Shown: positions 10,316 through 20,495, counted from the first letter of the stretch. The stretch is DNA of 64,000 nucleotides from Acidobacteriota bacterium (GCA_016196065.1 JACPYL010000008.1:124001-188000), one strand, 5' to 3'. The notes: generated by a model from the sequence alone, not told the origin. Numbers and translations are program-made.

Positions 10316-13300
10316 ATGCCTGGAATCATGTTCACAACCGGCACGAGTTGGCAGAGCGTTGCGACTGAGTATGCCCGGCAGACCGAAGAAAAGTTGCGAC
10401 TCGCTGACGTACAACCGCTCATGTCGAAGATCGAAGGCCGGCAAAAGTCGCGCGAGAAATTGATTCGCAGCATCGTCGCCGTGCTTCATAACAACGTTCG
10501 CTATACCGGCGTCGAGTTCAATGAGTCGAGCCTCATCCCTCAATTTCCGGCGGAGACACTCAAGCGTAGATACGGTGACTGTAAAGACAAAGCTGCGTTG
10601 TTGGTTGCCATGCTGCGTAGTGCTGGCATCGCGGCCAATCTAGCCTTGCTCGAATCTGGCCCCGGCCTTGATGTTGATCCTGACCTGCCGGGCATGGGCG
10701 TGTTCGATCATGCCATCGTCTATGTTCCCGCTTCCGGCTCAGACCCGGAAATCTGGATTGACGCCACGTCGCAGTATTCACAGGTCGGAATCCTTCCGTG
10801 GGCAGACTATGGGCGTCACGCACTGGTAGTCAGCGCCGGGACCAACAAGCTGACGCAAACTCCCGAACTGACTGCGGACCGGGTCATTCACCGCGAATCG
10901 CGGGAATTCACCATGGCGGAATATGGCCCCGCTAAGATCGTCGAAACCAACGAGGACATCGGTCCCGGCGACGCAGACAGCCGCGACTACTACTTGGGTG
11001 ACAGCAAACAGCTCCGGAAGCAAGCCGAAAAATATGTCAGCGACATGTATCTCGCGGACTCCCTTACGTCGCTGGAACGCGGCAACCTGGCCGACCTGGA
11101 AAAGCAGGGGTTGGTGACTTACATCGCTTCGGGAAGGCGAGGGAACACCTATCTCGACAGCGCCACTATGGCGATTCGCATTGAAGGCCTGTTTTCCAGC
11201 TTGCCGACTTTCTTCCGGACTGCGGAAGACAAACAGAATGAAAAGGCGGACGCGGCCAACGGAGAAAAGCCCCGCACGGCCGACTGGTGGATTAACCCAT
11301 TCACGAGCGAATGGAACTACAAAGTCATCGCTCCCCTGGGATTCAAAGTGCGGGCCCTTCCTCCCGACAAAACCGAGCCCATTGGGAGCCTCACGCTCAG
11401 CCAAAAGTACTCCAGCAATTCCGACGGCACCATTGTCACCGCAGTTCTGCGCATGGAAAACGCCCAGCGGCGGCTGACGGTTGCGGAGGCTAAGCTGTTG
11501 CGCGACGCCGTAGTAAAAGCCTCCAATCGGGATGCCATCTTCATCAATTTCGATCATGTTGGACATTCCCTGTTGGCTAGCGGAAACATCAAGGAAGGCC
11601 TCGCCTCCTATGAAAAGATCGCCGCCCAGCATCCAAAAGAAGCTCTGCACAAAGCCCAACTCGCTAGGGCGCTTCTTGCAGCCGGACTCGCCGAGCGGGC
11701 GCGCACCGTGGCTCTGGAAGGCACCCAACTAGAACCCAATTCCTTCATTGCCTTCAACACGCTCGGCCACGTGCTGAAGCATGACCTGGTCGGCCGAATC
11801 ATGAAGCATGGCATGGACTACAAAGGCGCCGTGGCTGCCTACCGGAAGGCCATCACGCTCGACCCGAAAGACAAAGACACCCGGGCCGACCTGGCACTTC
11901 TTCTGGAATACGACGCCGAGGGAGTTCGCTACAACGATATTGTTTCCTTGAAGCAATCGGTGGAAGTGCTTCGTGATCTCAAGAAGCTCGACGAAGAGTT
12001 CGAGCGCAGCTACGAAGACAACATTCTCTATGACCTCTGGTACACAGGCGACTATGACGGCATTCTTGCCTATGCTGCAACCCTGCCCGCCACGGAAGTC
12101 CGAAAGGGCCTCATCGTCGCAGCCACGACACTGCGCGAGAGCACCGAAGTCGCTTTAAAGAAATCGCTGGAGATGACCCCCAACGATCAATCCCGGAACA
12201 AAATCCTGGACAATGCCGCCGCCGTACTGATTCGCGCGCGGAAATATCCGGAAGCTGCTGCCATACTGTCAGCAGCCGCAAGCGAACAAGGCGACGAACC
12301 GCGCACCCGGCGCGTCGCCATTGTTTCGAAAACGAGACCTTATACGGAGGTCAGCGTCGATCCTTCAAAACCCAGCAGCGTCGTCTTACGACTCTTTGGG
12401 CAACTCCTTAGTGGCACCATGAAATTGCCAGAGTACAAATCAATGCTCTACGGCGGCGTACAGAGCAATGGAGAGCTTCCGGATGAAAAACAATTCCAGG
12501 AGTTGATGTCCAAGTTGAAAGTTCAGTTGTCGGCCACGGGTTCTCCCCTTGTCAATATTGCCGACACCGTGGTCTCCAACATGCGATGCACGGTTGATGG
12601 TGATGACGCTTCCGGCTACAAGTTGACAATCGAAAGCCCCGGCGCCGCAGCGCAGGAATTTTTTGTGGCCCGCGAAGGCGGCGAGTACAAAATACTGGGT
12701 TACTCTCTGGAGAGTACTGAGACCGATACGGAGGGCTTGGCTCCTATTATCCTGGCCGAACTGAAGCAGCAGAACCTAGCCGCCGCTCGCGTGTGGCTGG
12801 ACCGGGCGCGCGATCGCATTCATACCTCCAGTGGCGACGATCCACTTTCCGGCGCGCTGTTTCCAGCATTCTGGACCAAAGGCCAGGAAGCGGACGCGAA
12901 CGCCATGCGGACGGCTGCGCTCGTCCTGCTGCCCTCCAAGCAGGCGGGCCCCTATCTTGCCGATCTCAAGGCGGCCCGGGATACGGCGAAGACCGACATG
13001 GACCGCAAACGCCTGACTCTGGTCATCGCCTATGTCGATTCGGCGATTGAGAACTGGCCGGAACTGTTGTCCACCTCAGAAGAAATAGTGAAGGCGGAAC
13101 CATCCTCTATCCGCGCTTTTAATCTGGTGACCATCGCGTACCGCCGTTTGCAACGCTACGACGACTGGGACAAGTTAGTGCAGGAGAAGAGAAAGAAATA
13201 TCCCGATGAACTCGCTTATGTGAGATCAGCAGCGGAGCTGGCGGTGAGTCGTGGACAACCGGAAAAATCGCTCGAGATCGCAAAAAGCATTATTGATAAG

Positions 13301-13717
13301 GGCAAGGCCACCGCAACGGATTTGAACTTGTATGCCTGGTATGCTCTGTTCCTGCCCACACCAGTCAACGACGAAACCCTGCAAATTGCCCATCGGGCGA
13401 GCGAATTGACGCAGAACAACAACTTTTCGATTCTCCACACCGTCGCATGCGCGTATGCGGAAGCCGGCAAGCCCGTCGTGGCTCGCGAATATCTCCTCAA
13501 AGCAATGGATGCCGCACACCTGCAGGAGCCGGAGTCAGCAGTATGGCTGGGCTTCGCGCTCATCGCAGAACAGTACGGCATCACCGACGCAGCTCAAACC
13601 ATGTACCGGCGGGTCGAGAAGGCCAAGTTCGAGTACGCTGGTTCCAACTACGCGCTGGCACAGCAACATCTTGCTACCTTGAGTGCCGCGGGCGGTGGTC
13701 GCAGTCCTAAGCAGTAG
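10316..13717 (+). CDS. transglutaminase-core and TPR part of the frameshifted DUF3857 gene
   Basis: This is the downstream 1133-residue portion of the gene that begins at 9570. The transglutaminase-like triad is visible: Cys in RYGDCKDKAALLVAMLRSAG, His in VFDHAIVYVP and Asp in WIDATSQYS. A beta-rich region follows (about 200-380) and then TPR-type repeats (AAYRKAITLDPKDKDTRADL, GLASYEKIAAQHPKEALHKA). The family is secreted in Bacteroidota and Acidobacteriota and its substrate is unknown. The ATG at 10316 has no ribosome site and is internal to the family, so independent translation is doubtful. If the shift is an error the full protein would be about 1,382 residues. Confidence 0.8.
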   Translation: MPGIMFTTGTSWQSVATEYARQTEEKLRLADVQPLMSKIEGRQKSREKLIRSIVAVLHNNVRYTGVEFNESSLIPQFPAETLKRRYGDCKDKAALLVAMLRSAGIAANLALLESGPGLDVDPDLPGMGVFDHAIVYVPASGSDPEIWIDATSQYSQVGILPWADYGRHALVVSAGTNKLTQTPELTADRVIHRESREFTMAEYGPAKIVETNEDIGPGDADSRDYYLGDSKQLRKQAEKYVSDMYLADSLTSLERGNLADLEKQGLVTYIASGRRGNTYLDSATMAIRIEGLFSSLPTFFRTAEDKQNEKADAANGEKPRTADWWINPFTSEWNYKVIAPLGFKVRALPPDKTEPIGSLTLSQKYSSNSDGTIVTAVLRMENAQRRLTVAEAKLLRDAVVKASNRDAIFINFDHVGHSLLASGNIKEGLASYEKIAAQHPKEALHKAQLARALLAAGLAERARTVALEGTQLEPNSFIAFNTLGHVLKHDLVGRIMKHGMDYKGAVAAYRKAITLDPKDKDTRADLALLLEYDAEGVRYNDIVSLKQSVEVLRDLKKLDEEFERSYEDNILYDLWYTGDYDGILAYAATLPATEVRKGLIVAATTLRESTEVALKKSLEMTPNDQSRNKILDNAAAVLIRARKYPEAAAILSAAASEQGDEPRTRRVAIVSKTRPYTEVSVDPSKPSSVVLRLFGQLLSGTMKLPEYKSMLYGGVQSNGELPDEKQFQELMSKLKVQLSATGSPLVNIADTVVSNMRCTVDGDDASGYKLTIESPGAAAQEFFVAREGGEYKILGYSLESTETDTEGLAPIILAELKQQNLAAARVWLDRARDRIHTSSGDDPLSGALFPAFWTKGQEADANAMRTAALVLLPSKQAGPYLADLKAARDTAKTDMDRKRLTLVIAYVDSAIENWPELLSTSEEIVKAEPSSIRAFNLVTIAYRRLQRYDDWDKLVQEKRKKYPDELAYVRSAAELAVSRGQPEKSLEIAKSIIDKGKATATDLNLYAWYALFLPTPVNDETLQIAHRASELTQNNNFSILHTVACAYAEAGKPVVAREYLLKAMDAAHLQEPESAVWLGFALIAEQYGITDAAQTMYRRVEKAKFEYAGSNYALAQQHLATLSAAGGGRSPKQ

Positions 13718-13963
13718 CACGATGCCCGTTGCTCCGGAGCAATTGACACCTTGTGCTATCCTCTCTGCGTACCTCGCGGGGCCCGCGTGCCGATCTTTCG
13801 GCGCCACGAAAAATGAGGACTCCTACCTACGTTCTTCCTCGCAGGGATCGTGGATGGAGGAGATGCGAGCACACCGGAGGTGTGCTGTGCCATCGCCTTT
13901 CATCTTTCGTCCGGCAGCACGGCGCGCCTTCTGGCAAAATCATTCAGCCACGAGGAGAACATC

Positions 13964-14350
13964 ATGCAGATCAAGAAACTTACCCCCAACCTGATCGTCC
14001 GCAATGTCGAAGCCAGCCTGAAGTTTTATCGCGAAGTGCTCGGACTCGAGACCGCAATGACCGTCCCCGAACAATCGCCATACGTCTTTGCGGGAGTTTC
14101 GAACGGCACGGTCGAGCTTTTCTTCAATGACCAGAAGGTAGTTGCGGCCGAATATCCCCAACTGGCCGCATCGATCGCCGCCAGCCTCACGCTCTACATG
14201 GAAGTAGACAGTCTGCAGGCCGTCCTCGAACGTGTGCAGAAGGCAGGAGCGAAGATCTCCATGCCTGTCACCGAACAGTTCTACGGTATGAAAGAATTCG
14301 CGTTTGAGGATGTCGACGGATACACGATCACCATTGCGGAAAAAATGTGA
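13964..14350 (+). CDS. VOC-superfamily (glyoxalase/bleomycin-resistance-like) protein
   Basis: From the ATG at 13964, preceded by GAGGAG, the product is 128 residues. It has the paired beta-alpha-beta pattern of the vicinal-oxygen-chelate fold: LTPNLIVRNVEASLKFYREVLGL at the start and FAFEDVDGYTITIAEK at the end. The usual metal-binding end glutamate is present in TVELFF and possibly TITIAE. A specific reaction cannot be assigned. The upstream frame from 13850 is not used because the ribosome site fits 13964. It is followed 39 bases later by a DUF1801 gene, a pairing that may be one transcript. Confidence 0.88.
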   Translation: MQIKKLTPNLIVRNVEASLKFYREVLGLETAMTVPEQSPYVFAGVSNGTVELFFNDQKVVAAEYPQLAASIAASLTLYMEVDSLQAVLERVQKAGAKISMPVTEQFYGMKEFAFEDVDGYTITIAEKM

Positions 14351-14389
14351 AACGGCGGGATACTAGAGTGTGGAAGGAGATCGCGTAGC

Positions 14390-14755
14390 GTGCGGAAAAT
14401 CAAACCAAAGAGTGTTGAGGAATATCTGGCGACCGTGCCGGAGCCCGCACGTTCCACTCTACAAAAAGTGCGCGCGACGATTCGGGCCGCGTCCCCTGCC
14501 GATGCGACCGAGGCAATCAGCTATGGGATTCCGACCTTCAAGTACAAAGGATCGCTGGTAGCGTATGGAGCGTTTTCCAAACATTGCAGCTTGTTCCCGA
14601 TGAGCATGGCCGTGATTGGAATGTTCAAGGACGAGTTGAAAGATTCCCTCGCATCCAAAGGGACGATTCACTTCCCTCTTGATAGGCCTCTGGCCGCGGG
14701 CTTGCTGAAGAAGATTGTGAAGGCGCGGGTGGCGGAAAAAACCAAGAAGAAATAG
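14390..14755 (+). CDS. DUF1801 (YdhG-like) domain protein
   Basis: A 121-residue protein starting at GTG 14390, preceded by GGAAGGAGA. It matches the DUF1801/YdhG fold: VEEYLATVPEPARSTLQKVR, AISYGIPTFKYKGSLVAYGA, CSLFPMS and TIHFPLDRPLAAGLLKKIVK are hallmark segments. The Lys-rich tail (KTKKK) is usual. The family has an iron-chaperone-like fold, but the biological role is not established. Probably cotranscribed with the VOC gene. Confidence 0.9.
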   Translation: MRKIKPKSVEEYLATVPEPARSTLQKVRATIRAASPADATEAISYGIPTFKYKGSLVAYGAFSKHCSLFPMSMAVIGMFKDELKDSLASKGTIHFPLDRPLAAGLLKKIVKARVAEKTKKK

Positions 14756-14813
14756 TGACGAACACGCTATCGCCGCACGCGTGCATACTCTTGACCCCCC
14801 AAGGCCTCACGAT

Positions 14814-17666
14814 TCAGAGTTGTTTTCTCAGCTCGATCGAGGTATTGATGCCTTCCAATTCCAAGTCTTTGGAATACTGGGTTCGGAGCCTGTCGGTAAC
14901 CTCGTCGACCGTTAACGGCTTACTAAAATAGTATCCCTGAATCTCGTCACAGTGATGGGCTCGCAAGAATGATAGCTGGGCTTCGTCTTCGACACCTTCC
15001 GCAATGACCTTGAGATTCAGGCTCTTGGCCATGCTAATGACTGCCATCGTGATCGCGGCGTCATCAGGGTTTAACGCGACGTCTCGAATGAAGGAACGGT
15101 CTATCTTCAGCTTCCGGACCGGAAAGCGCTTTAGATAGCTGAGGCTGGAATAGCCAGTTCCGAAGTCGTCGATTGCCAGCGCCAAACCCATGGCGCTTAT
15201 TTCCTGAAGAACCGACAGGGTGACATCAGCATTCGCGAGCAGGAGGCTTTCCGTCAGTTCCAATTCAAGATATTGCGGGGCGACGCCAGTCTCCCGCAGA
15301 ACTCTTCGGATGCCCTCGCAGTAGCCTTCATTGCGAAACTGGACGGCCGATACATTGACTGCCACCGTCACTTGAGGCAGGCCGTCGTCTGCCCATTTTC
15401 GAGCCTGGGCACATGCCGTCTTGAGGACCCAATCGCCAATCGACACCATCAGGCCGCTATTTTCAGCAATGCGAATAAACACGTCGGGCGGCACAAGACC
15501 CAATTCCGGGTGCTGCCAGCGAAGAAGGGCTTCCAACCCGCTGATCTTTCCAGTCGCGATATCCATCTGCGGTTGGTAAACGAGAAAAAGCTGTTGTTTG
15601 TCGAGAGCCAGTCGCAATCCGTTCTCGAGCGTCAATCGTTCCACTGCTTGCGAGTTCAAGTCCGCCGTAAACAATTGAAAGTTGTTCCGACCGCTGTCCT
15701 TGGCGCTATACATTGCAGCATCGGCGTGTTTGATCAGGGTTTCGCTATCCTCGCCGTGTTCCGGGAACATGCTGATGCCGAGGCTACAGCCAATCGAGAG
15801 GGAATGGCCTTGAATAACGAATCCCGAGGACATCGCGTTCATGAAGCGCTCGGCGGCAACAGCAACGTCTGGAATGTCTTTCACATTGGTAAGCACGATA
15901 AGGAATTCGTCTCCGCCGAGGCGGGCCACAGTGTCCTGCTCGCGGGCAAAAGTTCTCAGACGGGCGGCGACGTCCTGCAGGAGAATGTCACCGACTGAAT
16001 GCCCAAGTGAATCGTTGATCGTCTTGAAGCGGTCGAGATCGATGAATAGAAGCGCCACTTTATGGTTCTGCCTGCGAGCGGTGGCCAGGGCCTGCGACAA
16101 TCGGTCGCGCAGAAGAATCCGATTCGGTAATCCCGTCAGAGCATCAAAGTACGCGAGTGATTGAACCCGTTGTTCGGCGACGCGACGGTCGGTGATATCG
16201 ACCAATGTGCCTTCAATGATGCCGTCACCGCCGGCATCGCCGTCCACGAGACTTACATTCAGCATGACCCAGGCCGCATCGCCGTTTTTGCGCCGAAACT
16301 TCATCTCATGATTGGTAACAGTTTTCTCGGATTTGACTTTTTCCAGGAAGGCGAACCGATCAGAGGCCGCGTAATACAAGTTTGACACCGGGTTGGCGAG
16401 AACTTCATGGGGAGAGTCAAAACCAAACATGTGAGCGGCGGCGGGATTGCACTCCAAGACGCGCCCGGTAACGGTCGTGCGAAAGACACCTGCCAGGTTC
16501 CGCTCAAACAGGAGACGATAACGCTTTTCCGACTCGCGGATGGCCCGATCGACCTTCTTGCGTTCCGTAACCACCGCTCCCAGGCAAAGGCCCGTCAGAC
16601 CTAACGCCAACATGGCGAGTTGCAGTCTTGGAAGCGAGCCCCTCGGAGCCTGCGTGAACCAGGCTGCGAGGGTCATACCGAAGCTAATGGCGAATGTGGT
16701 CAGGACGGCTCCCGGTAGACCGCGCCGAACAGCGACCCAGATGACAGGAATGAACAGCAGATAAAGAGGTTGATAGGGTATGGCGGGGGTGTAGCCGAAA
16801 ACCAGCCAGATGGCGAAGAGGACCAAGCCAGATTGTGCCGCCAGTTCGAGAATCTCAACGAGCGAAAAGCTAAATCGCCAGCCCGAATGAAAGGCATCCA
16901 CGATTCCGGATCGCAACCACCGAATCACGAAGGGAGCAACAAACAGGAGTAGAAAGGGCGTGAAAGTGATGATCGCGAGCGTATCGCTGACCCACCACTC
17001 CGCTGTCGTCTTGGGAATATCGGATGGCGCGATTTTCCCGTCACCGAGGAGAGTCAGCATTCCAATCAGTGCGCTGACTACCGTTGCACCGAAGCAAGCG
17101 AGGATGTATCGTCCGACGTCGACCAGAGTGGCAAGCCTGAAGTCGAGACGCCAGCGCCCTCGTAGGATCGTCGCGCACTCTACATAACCGAGATAGATGG
17201 CGATGGAACCGGGAATCCCGCACCAGGAAAAGATCGGGCGGTGGTAGTTGAGTAGCGCTGCCACAATGCTGGCGACAAACAGCACCGGCACACTCCGTAT
17301 TCCTCCGCAAAGGAGCAGGGCCAGGCTCAGCCCCACTGGCAGATAGAGAGGTGGAGCCCCTTCCCATCCCTGCGATGCGGTGGATGAGCCGTCCAAAACT
17401 AAGAAGGCGGCTATGAAGAGCGCCGCTAGCAACAACTGCTTGTAGAGTGGAATATCGCGCCAATGCAACCCCGCAGAAGTGGCCACCTTTGGCAAGACTT
17501 CGTCTAGTTCCGACGGGCAGGCGAGCTTCTGCACCGATGCCCACTCACTTGAGCATTGTTCCGCTGCGGGTTTGATACAACTTTCGATGTTCGAAGTCAT
17601 CGCAGCCAGGATTCTGAGGTGCTTTGACGGCACGATGCCATTCGCGCAGTTCGGGCTCAGTCCCAC
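14814..17666 (-). CDS. MASE1-PAS-GGDEF-EAL c-di-GMP turnover protein
   Basis: A 950-residue membrane sensor. Residues 75-360 contain a MASE1-type bundle of about eight membrane segments (LLAALFIAAFLVLDG, PLYLPVGLSLALLLCGGI). A PAS domain covers 380-495, GGDEF 505-670 and EAL 680-930. The GGDEF motif is intact at about 584 (RLGGDEFLIVL), and the upstream REQD fits the RxxD inhibitory site at its usual spacing. The EAL motif (GLEALLRW) and DDFGTGYSSLSYLKRFP are intact, so both cyclase and phosphodiesterase activity are possible. GTG at 17666 has AGGG eight bases upstream; an ATG at 17600 has no ribosome site but would also include the whole membrane region. Confidence 0.93.
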   Translation of the reverse strand: MGLSPNCANGIVPSKHLRILAAMTSNIESCIKPAAEQCSSEWASVQKLACPSELDEVLPKVATSAGLHWRDIPLYKQLLLAALFIAAFLVLDGSSTASQGWEGAPPLYLPVGLSLALLLCGGIRSVPVLFVASIVAALLNYHRPIFSWCGIPGSIAIYLGYVECATILRGRWRLDFRLATLVDVGRYILACFGATVVSALIGMLTLLGDGKIAPSDIPKTTAEWWVSDTLAIITFTPFLLLFVAPFVIRWLRSGIVDAFHSGWRFSFSLVEILELAAQSGLVLFAIWLVFGYTPAIPYQPLYLLFIPVIWVAVRRGLPGAVLTTFAISFGMTLAAWFTQAPRGSLPRLQLAMLALGLTGLCLGAVVTERKKVDRAIRESEKRYRLLFERNLAGVFRTTVTGRVLECNPAAAHMFGFDSPHEVLANPVSNLYYAASDRFAFLEKVKSEKTVTNHEMKFRRKNGDAAWVMLNVSLVDGDAGGDGIIEGTLVDITDRRVAEQRVQSLAYFDALTGLPNRILLRDRLSQALATARRQNHKVALLFIDLDRFKTINDSLGHSVGDILLQDVAARLRTFAREQDTVARLGGDEFLIVLTNVKDIPDVAVAAERFMNAMSSGFVIQGHSLSIGCSLGISMFPEHGEDSETLIKHADAAMYSAKDSGRNNFQLFTADLNSQAVERLTLENGLRLALDKQQLFLVYQPQMDIATGKISGLEALLRWQHPELGLVPPDVFIRIAENSGLMVSIGDWVLKTACAQARKWADDGLPQVTVAVNVSAVQFRNEGYCEGIRRVLRETGVAPQYLELELTESLLLANADVTLSVLQEISAMGLALAIDDFGTGYSSLSYLKRFPVRKLKIDRSFIRDVALNPDDAAITMAVISMAKSLNLKVIAEGVEDEAQLSFLRAHHCDEIQGYYFSKPLTVDEVTDRLRTQYSKDLELEGINTSIELRKQL

Positions 17667-17827
17667 GCACGTAACCCTTTTTTGCAGCCCCTAACACTCA
17701 TTCATCGGCAAGGCGGGCTCTCGACATTAGTTCCGTACCGTTTGATGAGACGAAAATGAGAGGATGAGCTTTGTGGGGGTAGCAACGAATGCGAAGCCGT
17801 GCACTCCCGAACGTGCGACTGAGGCGG

Positions 17828-17858
17828 CAAAAAAAAGGGCCGCATCTCTGCGGCCCTT
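17828..17858 (-). terminator. intrinsic terminator of pnp
   Basis: On the minus strand a perfect 10-base stem (17835-17844 with 17849-17858, loop of four) is followed directly by a run of eight U. It lies 38 bases after the pnp stop codon. Confidence 0.9.
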
Positions 17859-17895
17859 GATTTTGTTATCGAATCATCACTAACGACTGAAAAGA

Positions 17896-20343
17896 TTAGC
17901 GTCTACCGCGACCGCCGCCTCCGCCGTGATGTCCACCGCCACCACCGCCGGGGCCACGCCTTCCGCGGTCACCACCACCGCCGGGACGACGACGGCGATT
18001 ACGATCTCCGCCGCGATCGCCACCACGGCCGCCTTCTGGACGACCGGCAGGAGCGCCCGCTGGTGCGCCTTCGCCTTCGACACGGTTGAAGTTCGGTTCG
18101 TCGTCGGCATCGAAATCGGCTCCGCCTTCAATCACTGCGGTTGGTTCACCGTGCGACTGCGAGGCTGAGGGCACGAAGGATTGCTCTGAACCACCTCCCT
18201 GATCGTCAGGAGGAGGAGCTCCCCCCATCTTGGCGCGTTGCTCTTTCAGAATTGCTTTGCGCGACAACTTGATGCGATTGCCTTCGACGGCCAGGACTTT
18301 TACCAGGACCTGGTCGCCTTCCTTCAGCTCGTCTTTAATGTCTTTAATCCGGTGCTCGGCGACTTCACTGATGTGCAGCAGGCCGTCGGTGCCGGGGATG
18401 ATTTCGACGAAGGCTCCGAACTCCGCCAGCCGCGTGACTTTGCCGAGATAGGTCCTCCCTACTTCGGCGGTTGCGGTCAGGTCGCGGATGATCTGGATCG
18501 CCTTGTTCGCCGCCGCTTCATCGTTCGACGCGATGTTGATCTTGCCAGTGTCTTCCACGTCGATCTTGACGCCGGTCTGCTCGATGATGCTGCGAATCAT
18601 TTTGCCGCCCGGCCCAATCACGTCGCGAATCTTATCGACGGGAATCTGCAGGGTGTAAATTCTAGGCGCGTAGGCCGAAACCTTGGTGCGCGGTTCGGTG
18701 ATGACTTCCGCCATCTTGTCGAGGATGTGCAGACGCCCGCGTTGCGCTTGCGACAACGCTTCGCGCATGATCTGCGAAGTGATGCCGGCGACTTTGATGT
18801 CCATCTGCAGAGCGGTGATGCCGTCGCGGGTGCCGGCAACTTTGAAATCCATGTCGCCGTAGTGATCTTCTGCGCCGGCAATGTCGGTGAGGATGGCGTA
18901 CGCATCGCCTTCTTTCACCAGTCCCATGGCGACTCCAGCTACGGGAGCCTTCAAGGGAACACCTGCATCCATGAGGGAAACGGAAGCGCCGCAGACGGTT
19001 GCCATCGACGACGATCCGTTGGATTCCAGAATGTCGGAGACGACGCGCATCGCGTACGGCCACGTTTCGAGTGGAGGAAGCACTGCTGAAACTGCACGCT
19101 CAGCGAGCGCGCCGTGGCCAATTTCGCGACGCCCGGCGCCGCGCAGGAACTGAACTTCTCCAACCGAGAACGGCGGGAAGTTGTAGTGGAGCATGAAGCG
19201 CTTTTTGGATTCGCCTTCGAAACCTTCGAGGCGCTGCATGTCGTCGCTGGTACCGAGAGTCGTGGTGACCAGGGCCTGGGTTTCACCGCGGGTAAAAATC
19301 GCGCTGCCGTGGGTGCGGGGCAGGACGCCGGCTTCGATCCAGATTTCGCGGACCTGGTCGAACTGGCGGCCATCGGGACGGCGTTTGTTGTTGATCACCT
19401 GGTCGCGGAAGATGCGCTCGCGCAGGGACTCGTAATATTTTTCGAGTTTCTGTTTTGCCTTGGCTACGGTCTTGTCGTCGCCCTCGGGGAGCGCCGCGAC
19501 CAGTTCTTTCTTAATGGTGCGAACCAGTTCGTAGCTTTCGAGTTTCGGGTGCTTCTCGGTGTCGAGCGCGTCAGAGAGGCGTGCACCGATCTTCTTTTCC
19601 AGTTCCTTGTAATAGGCCTCGTCGAACTCAGGCGGGGTGACGGCACGTTTCTTCTTGCCAGCTTTGGTGCGCAGGTCGTTGATGACTGCGCAGATTTTCT
19701 TGATCTCGGTATGGGCGAATTCGATCGCGTCGACGACGGTCTCTTCTTTCACTTCTTTCGCGCCGGACTCGATCATCACAATCGCTTCCGAGGTTCCAAC
19801 GACCATGATGTTCAAGAGGCTGTCGCGCATCTCGGCGTAGGTGGGGTTGGCGATGAAGCGTCCTTCGACGAGTCCAACGCGGACGGCACCGATCGGGCCG
19901 AGGAACGGAATGTCGGACAAAGTCAGCGCGCACGAGGCAGCGTTGATGCCGATCACGTCAGGATCATTGTCGTTGTCGGCAGACAACACAAACGCGATGA
20001 GCTGTGTTTCGTTCTTGAAGCCGTCCGCAAACATGGGGCGGATCGGGCGATCAATCTGGCGGCTGGTGAGCACTTCGCGCTCACTCATACGGCCTTCGCG
20101 CTTGATAAAACCTCCCGGGATGCGTCCACCGGCGTAGGTGTATTCGCGGTAATCGACGGTCAGGGGGAAGAAATCGATGCCTTCGCGGGGCTCGGGATTG
20201 GCGACGGCGGTCGCGAGTACAACGTTTTCACCCATCCGCACAACGGCGGACCCGTGGGCTTGCTTGGCGAGTTTGCCGGTTTCAAAGGAAAGAGTTTTGC
20301 CGCCTGTGAGTTCGACGGAAACGATTGTAGGTTCGGGCTTCAT
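17896..20343 (-). CDS. pnp: polynucleotide phosphorylase with Arg/Gly-rich tail
   Basis: PNPase degrades RNA 3' to 5' by phosphorolysis and is a core degradosome enzyme. Two RNase-PH-like domains (about 10-230 and 325-545), a KH domain at 560-620 (IPVDKIRDVIGPGGKMIRSI) and an S1 domain at 628-697 (GKVTRLAEFGAFVEI) are all present. The C-terminus extends to 815 residues with an unusual tail from about 700, acidic first and then rich in Arg and Gly (GGRGGDRGGDRNRRRRPGG). RGG-like tails usually bind RNA or partner proteins. It lies 152 bases downstream of rpsO, the classical order. The ATG at 20343 is well supported. Confidence 0.98.
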   Translation of the reverse strand: MKPEPTIVSVELTGGKTLSFETGKLAKQAHGSAVVRMGENVVLATAVANPEPREGIDFFPLTVDYREYTYAGGRIPGGFIKREGRMSEREVLTSRQIDRPIRPMFADGFKNETQLIAFVLSADNDNDPDVIGINAASCALTLSDIPFLGPIGAVRVGLVEGRFIANPTYAEMRDSLLNIMVVGTSEAIVMIESGAKEVKEETVVDAIEFAHTEIKKICAVINDLRTKAGKKKRAVTPPEFDEAYYKELEKKIGARLSDALDTEKHPKLESYELVRTIKKELVAALPEGDDKTVAKAKQKLEKYYESLRERIFRDQVINNKRRPDGRQFDQVREIWIEAGVLPRTHGSAIFTRGETQALVTTTLGTSDDMQRLEGFEGESKKRFMLHYNFPPFSVGEVQFLRGAGRREIGHGALAERAVSAVLPPLETWPYAMRVVSDILESNGSSSMATVCGASVSLMDAGVPLKAPVAGVAMGLVKEGDAYAILTDIAGAEDHYGDMDFKVAGTRDGITALQMDIKVAGITSQIMREALSQAQRGRLHILDKMAEVITEPRTKVSAYAPRIYTLQIPVDKIRDVIGPGGKMIRSIIEQTGVKIDVEDTGKINIASNDEAAANKAIQIIRDLTATAEVGRTYLGKVTRLAEFGAFVEIIPGTDGLLHISEVAEHRIKDIKDELKEGDQVLVKVLAVEGNRIKLSRKAILKEQRAKMGGAPPPDDQGGGSEQSFVPSASQSHGEPTAVIEGGADFDADDEPNFNRVEGEGAPAGAPAGRPEGGRGGDRGGDRNRRRRPGGGGDRGRRGPGGGGGGHHGGGGGRGRR

Positions 20344-20468
20344 AAGGTATGTCCTTTAGGGCAGGAGGCTAAGCGCGCGGCACAGAGTTCGCACGGGTAG
20401 GCGGATGCCAGTGGGTCGGGGTTGGGAAAGCGCACGCACTATCACTGAGGGCTCTTGTGAATCAAGGA

Positions 20469-20490
20469 ACCGGCTCCCCACGGAGCCGGT
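20469..20490 (-). promoter_or_regulatory. rpsO-pnp intergenic hairpin
   Basis: A perfect nine-base stem (20469-20477 with 20482-20490, loop CCAC) sits six bases after the rpsO stop, with only a weak U-tract. In this position other bacteria have an attenuator or an RNase III/RNase E processing site that controls pnp; the same role is an inference here. Confidence 0.55.
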
Positions 20491-20495
20491 CGCGC

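Noticed and set aside
10778-11728. Minus-strand frame of 316 codons
   Set aside because: Lies inside the transglutaminase-TPR gene, which has clear motifs on the other strand.
19114-20400. Long plus-strand frame of 428 codons
   Set aside because: It is antisense to pnp over its whole length and shows no family motif; high-GC codon bias opens such frames.
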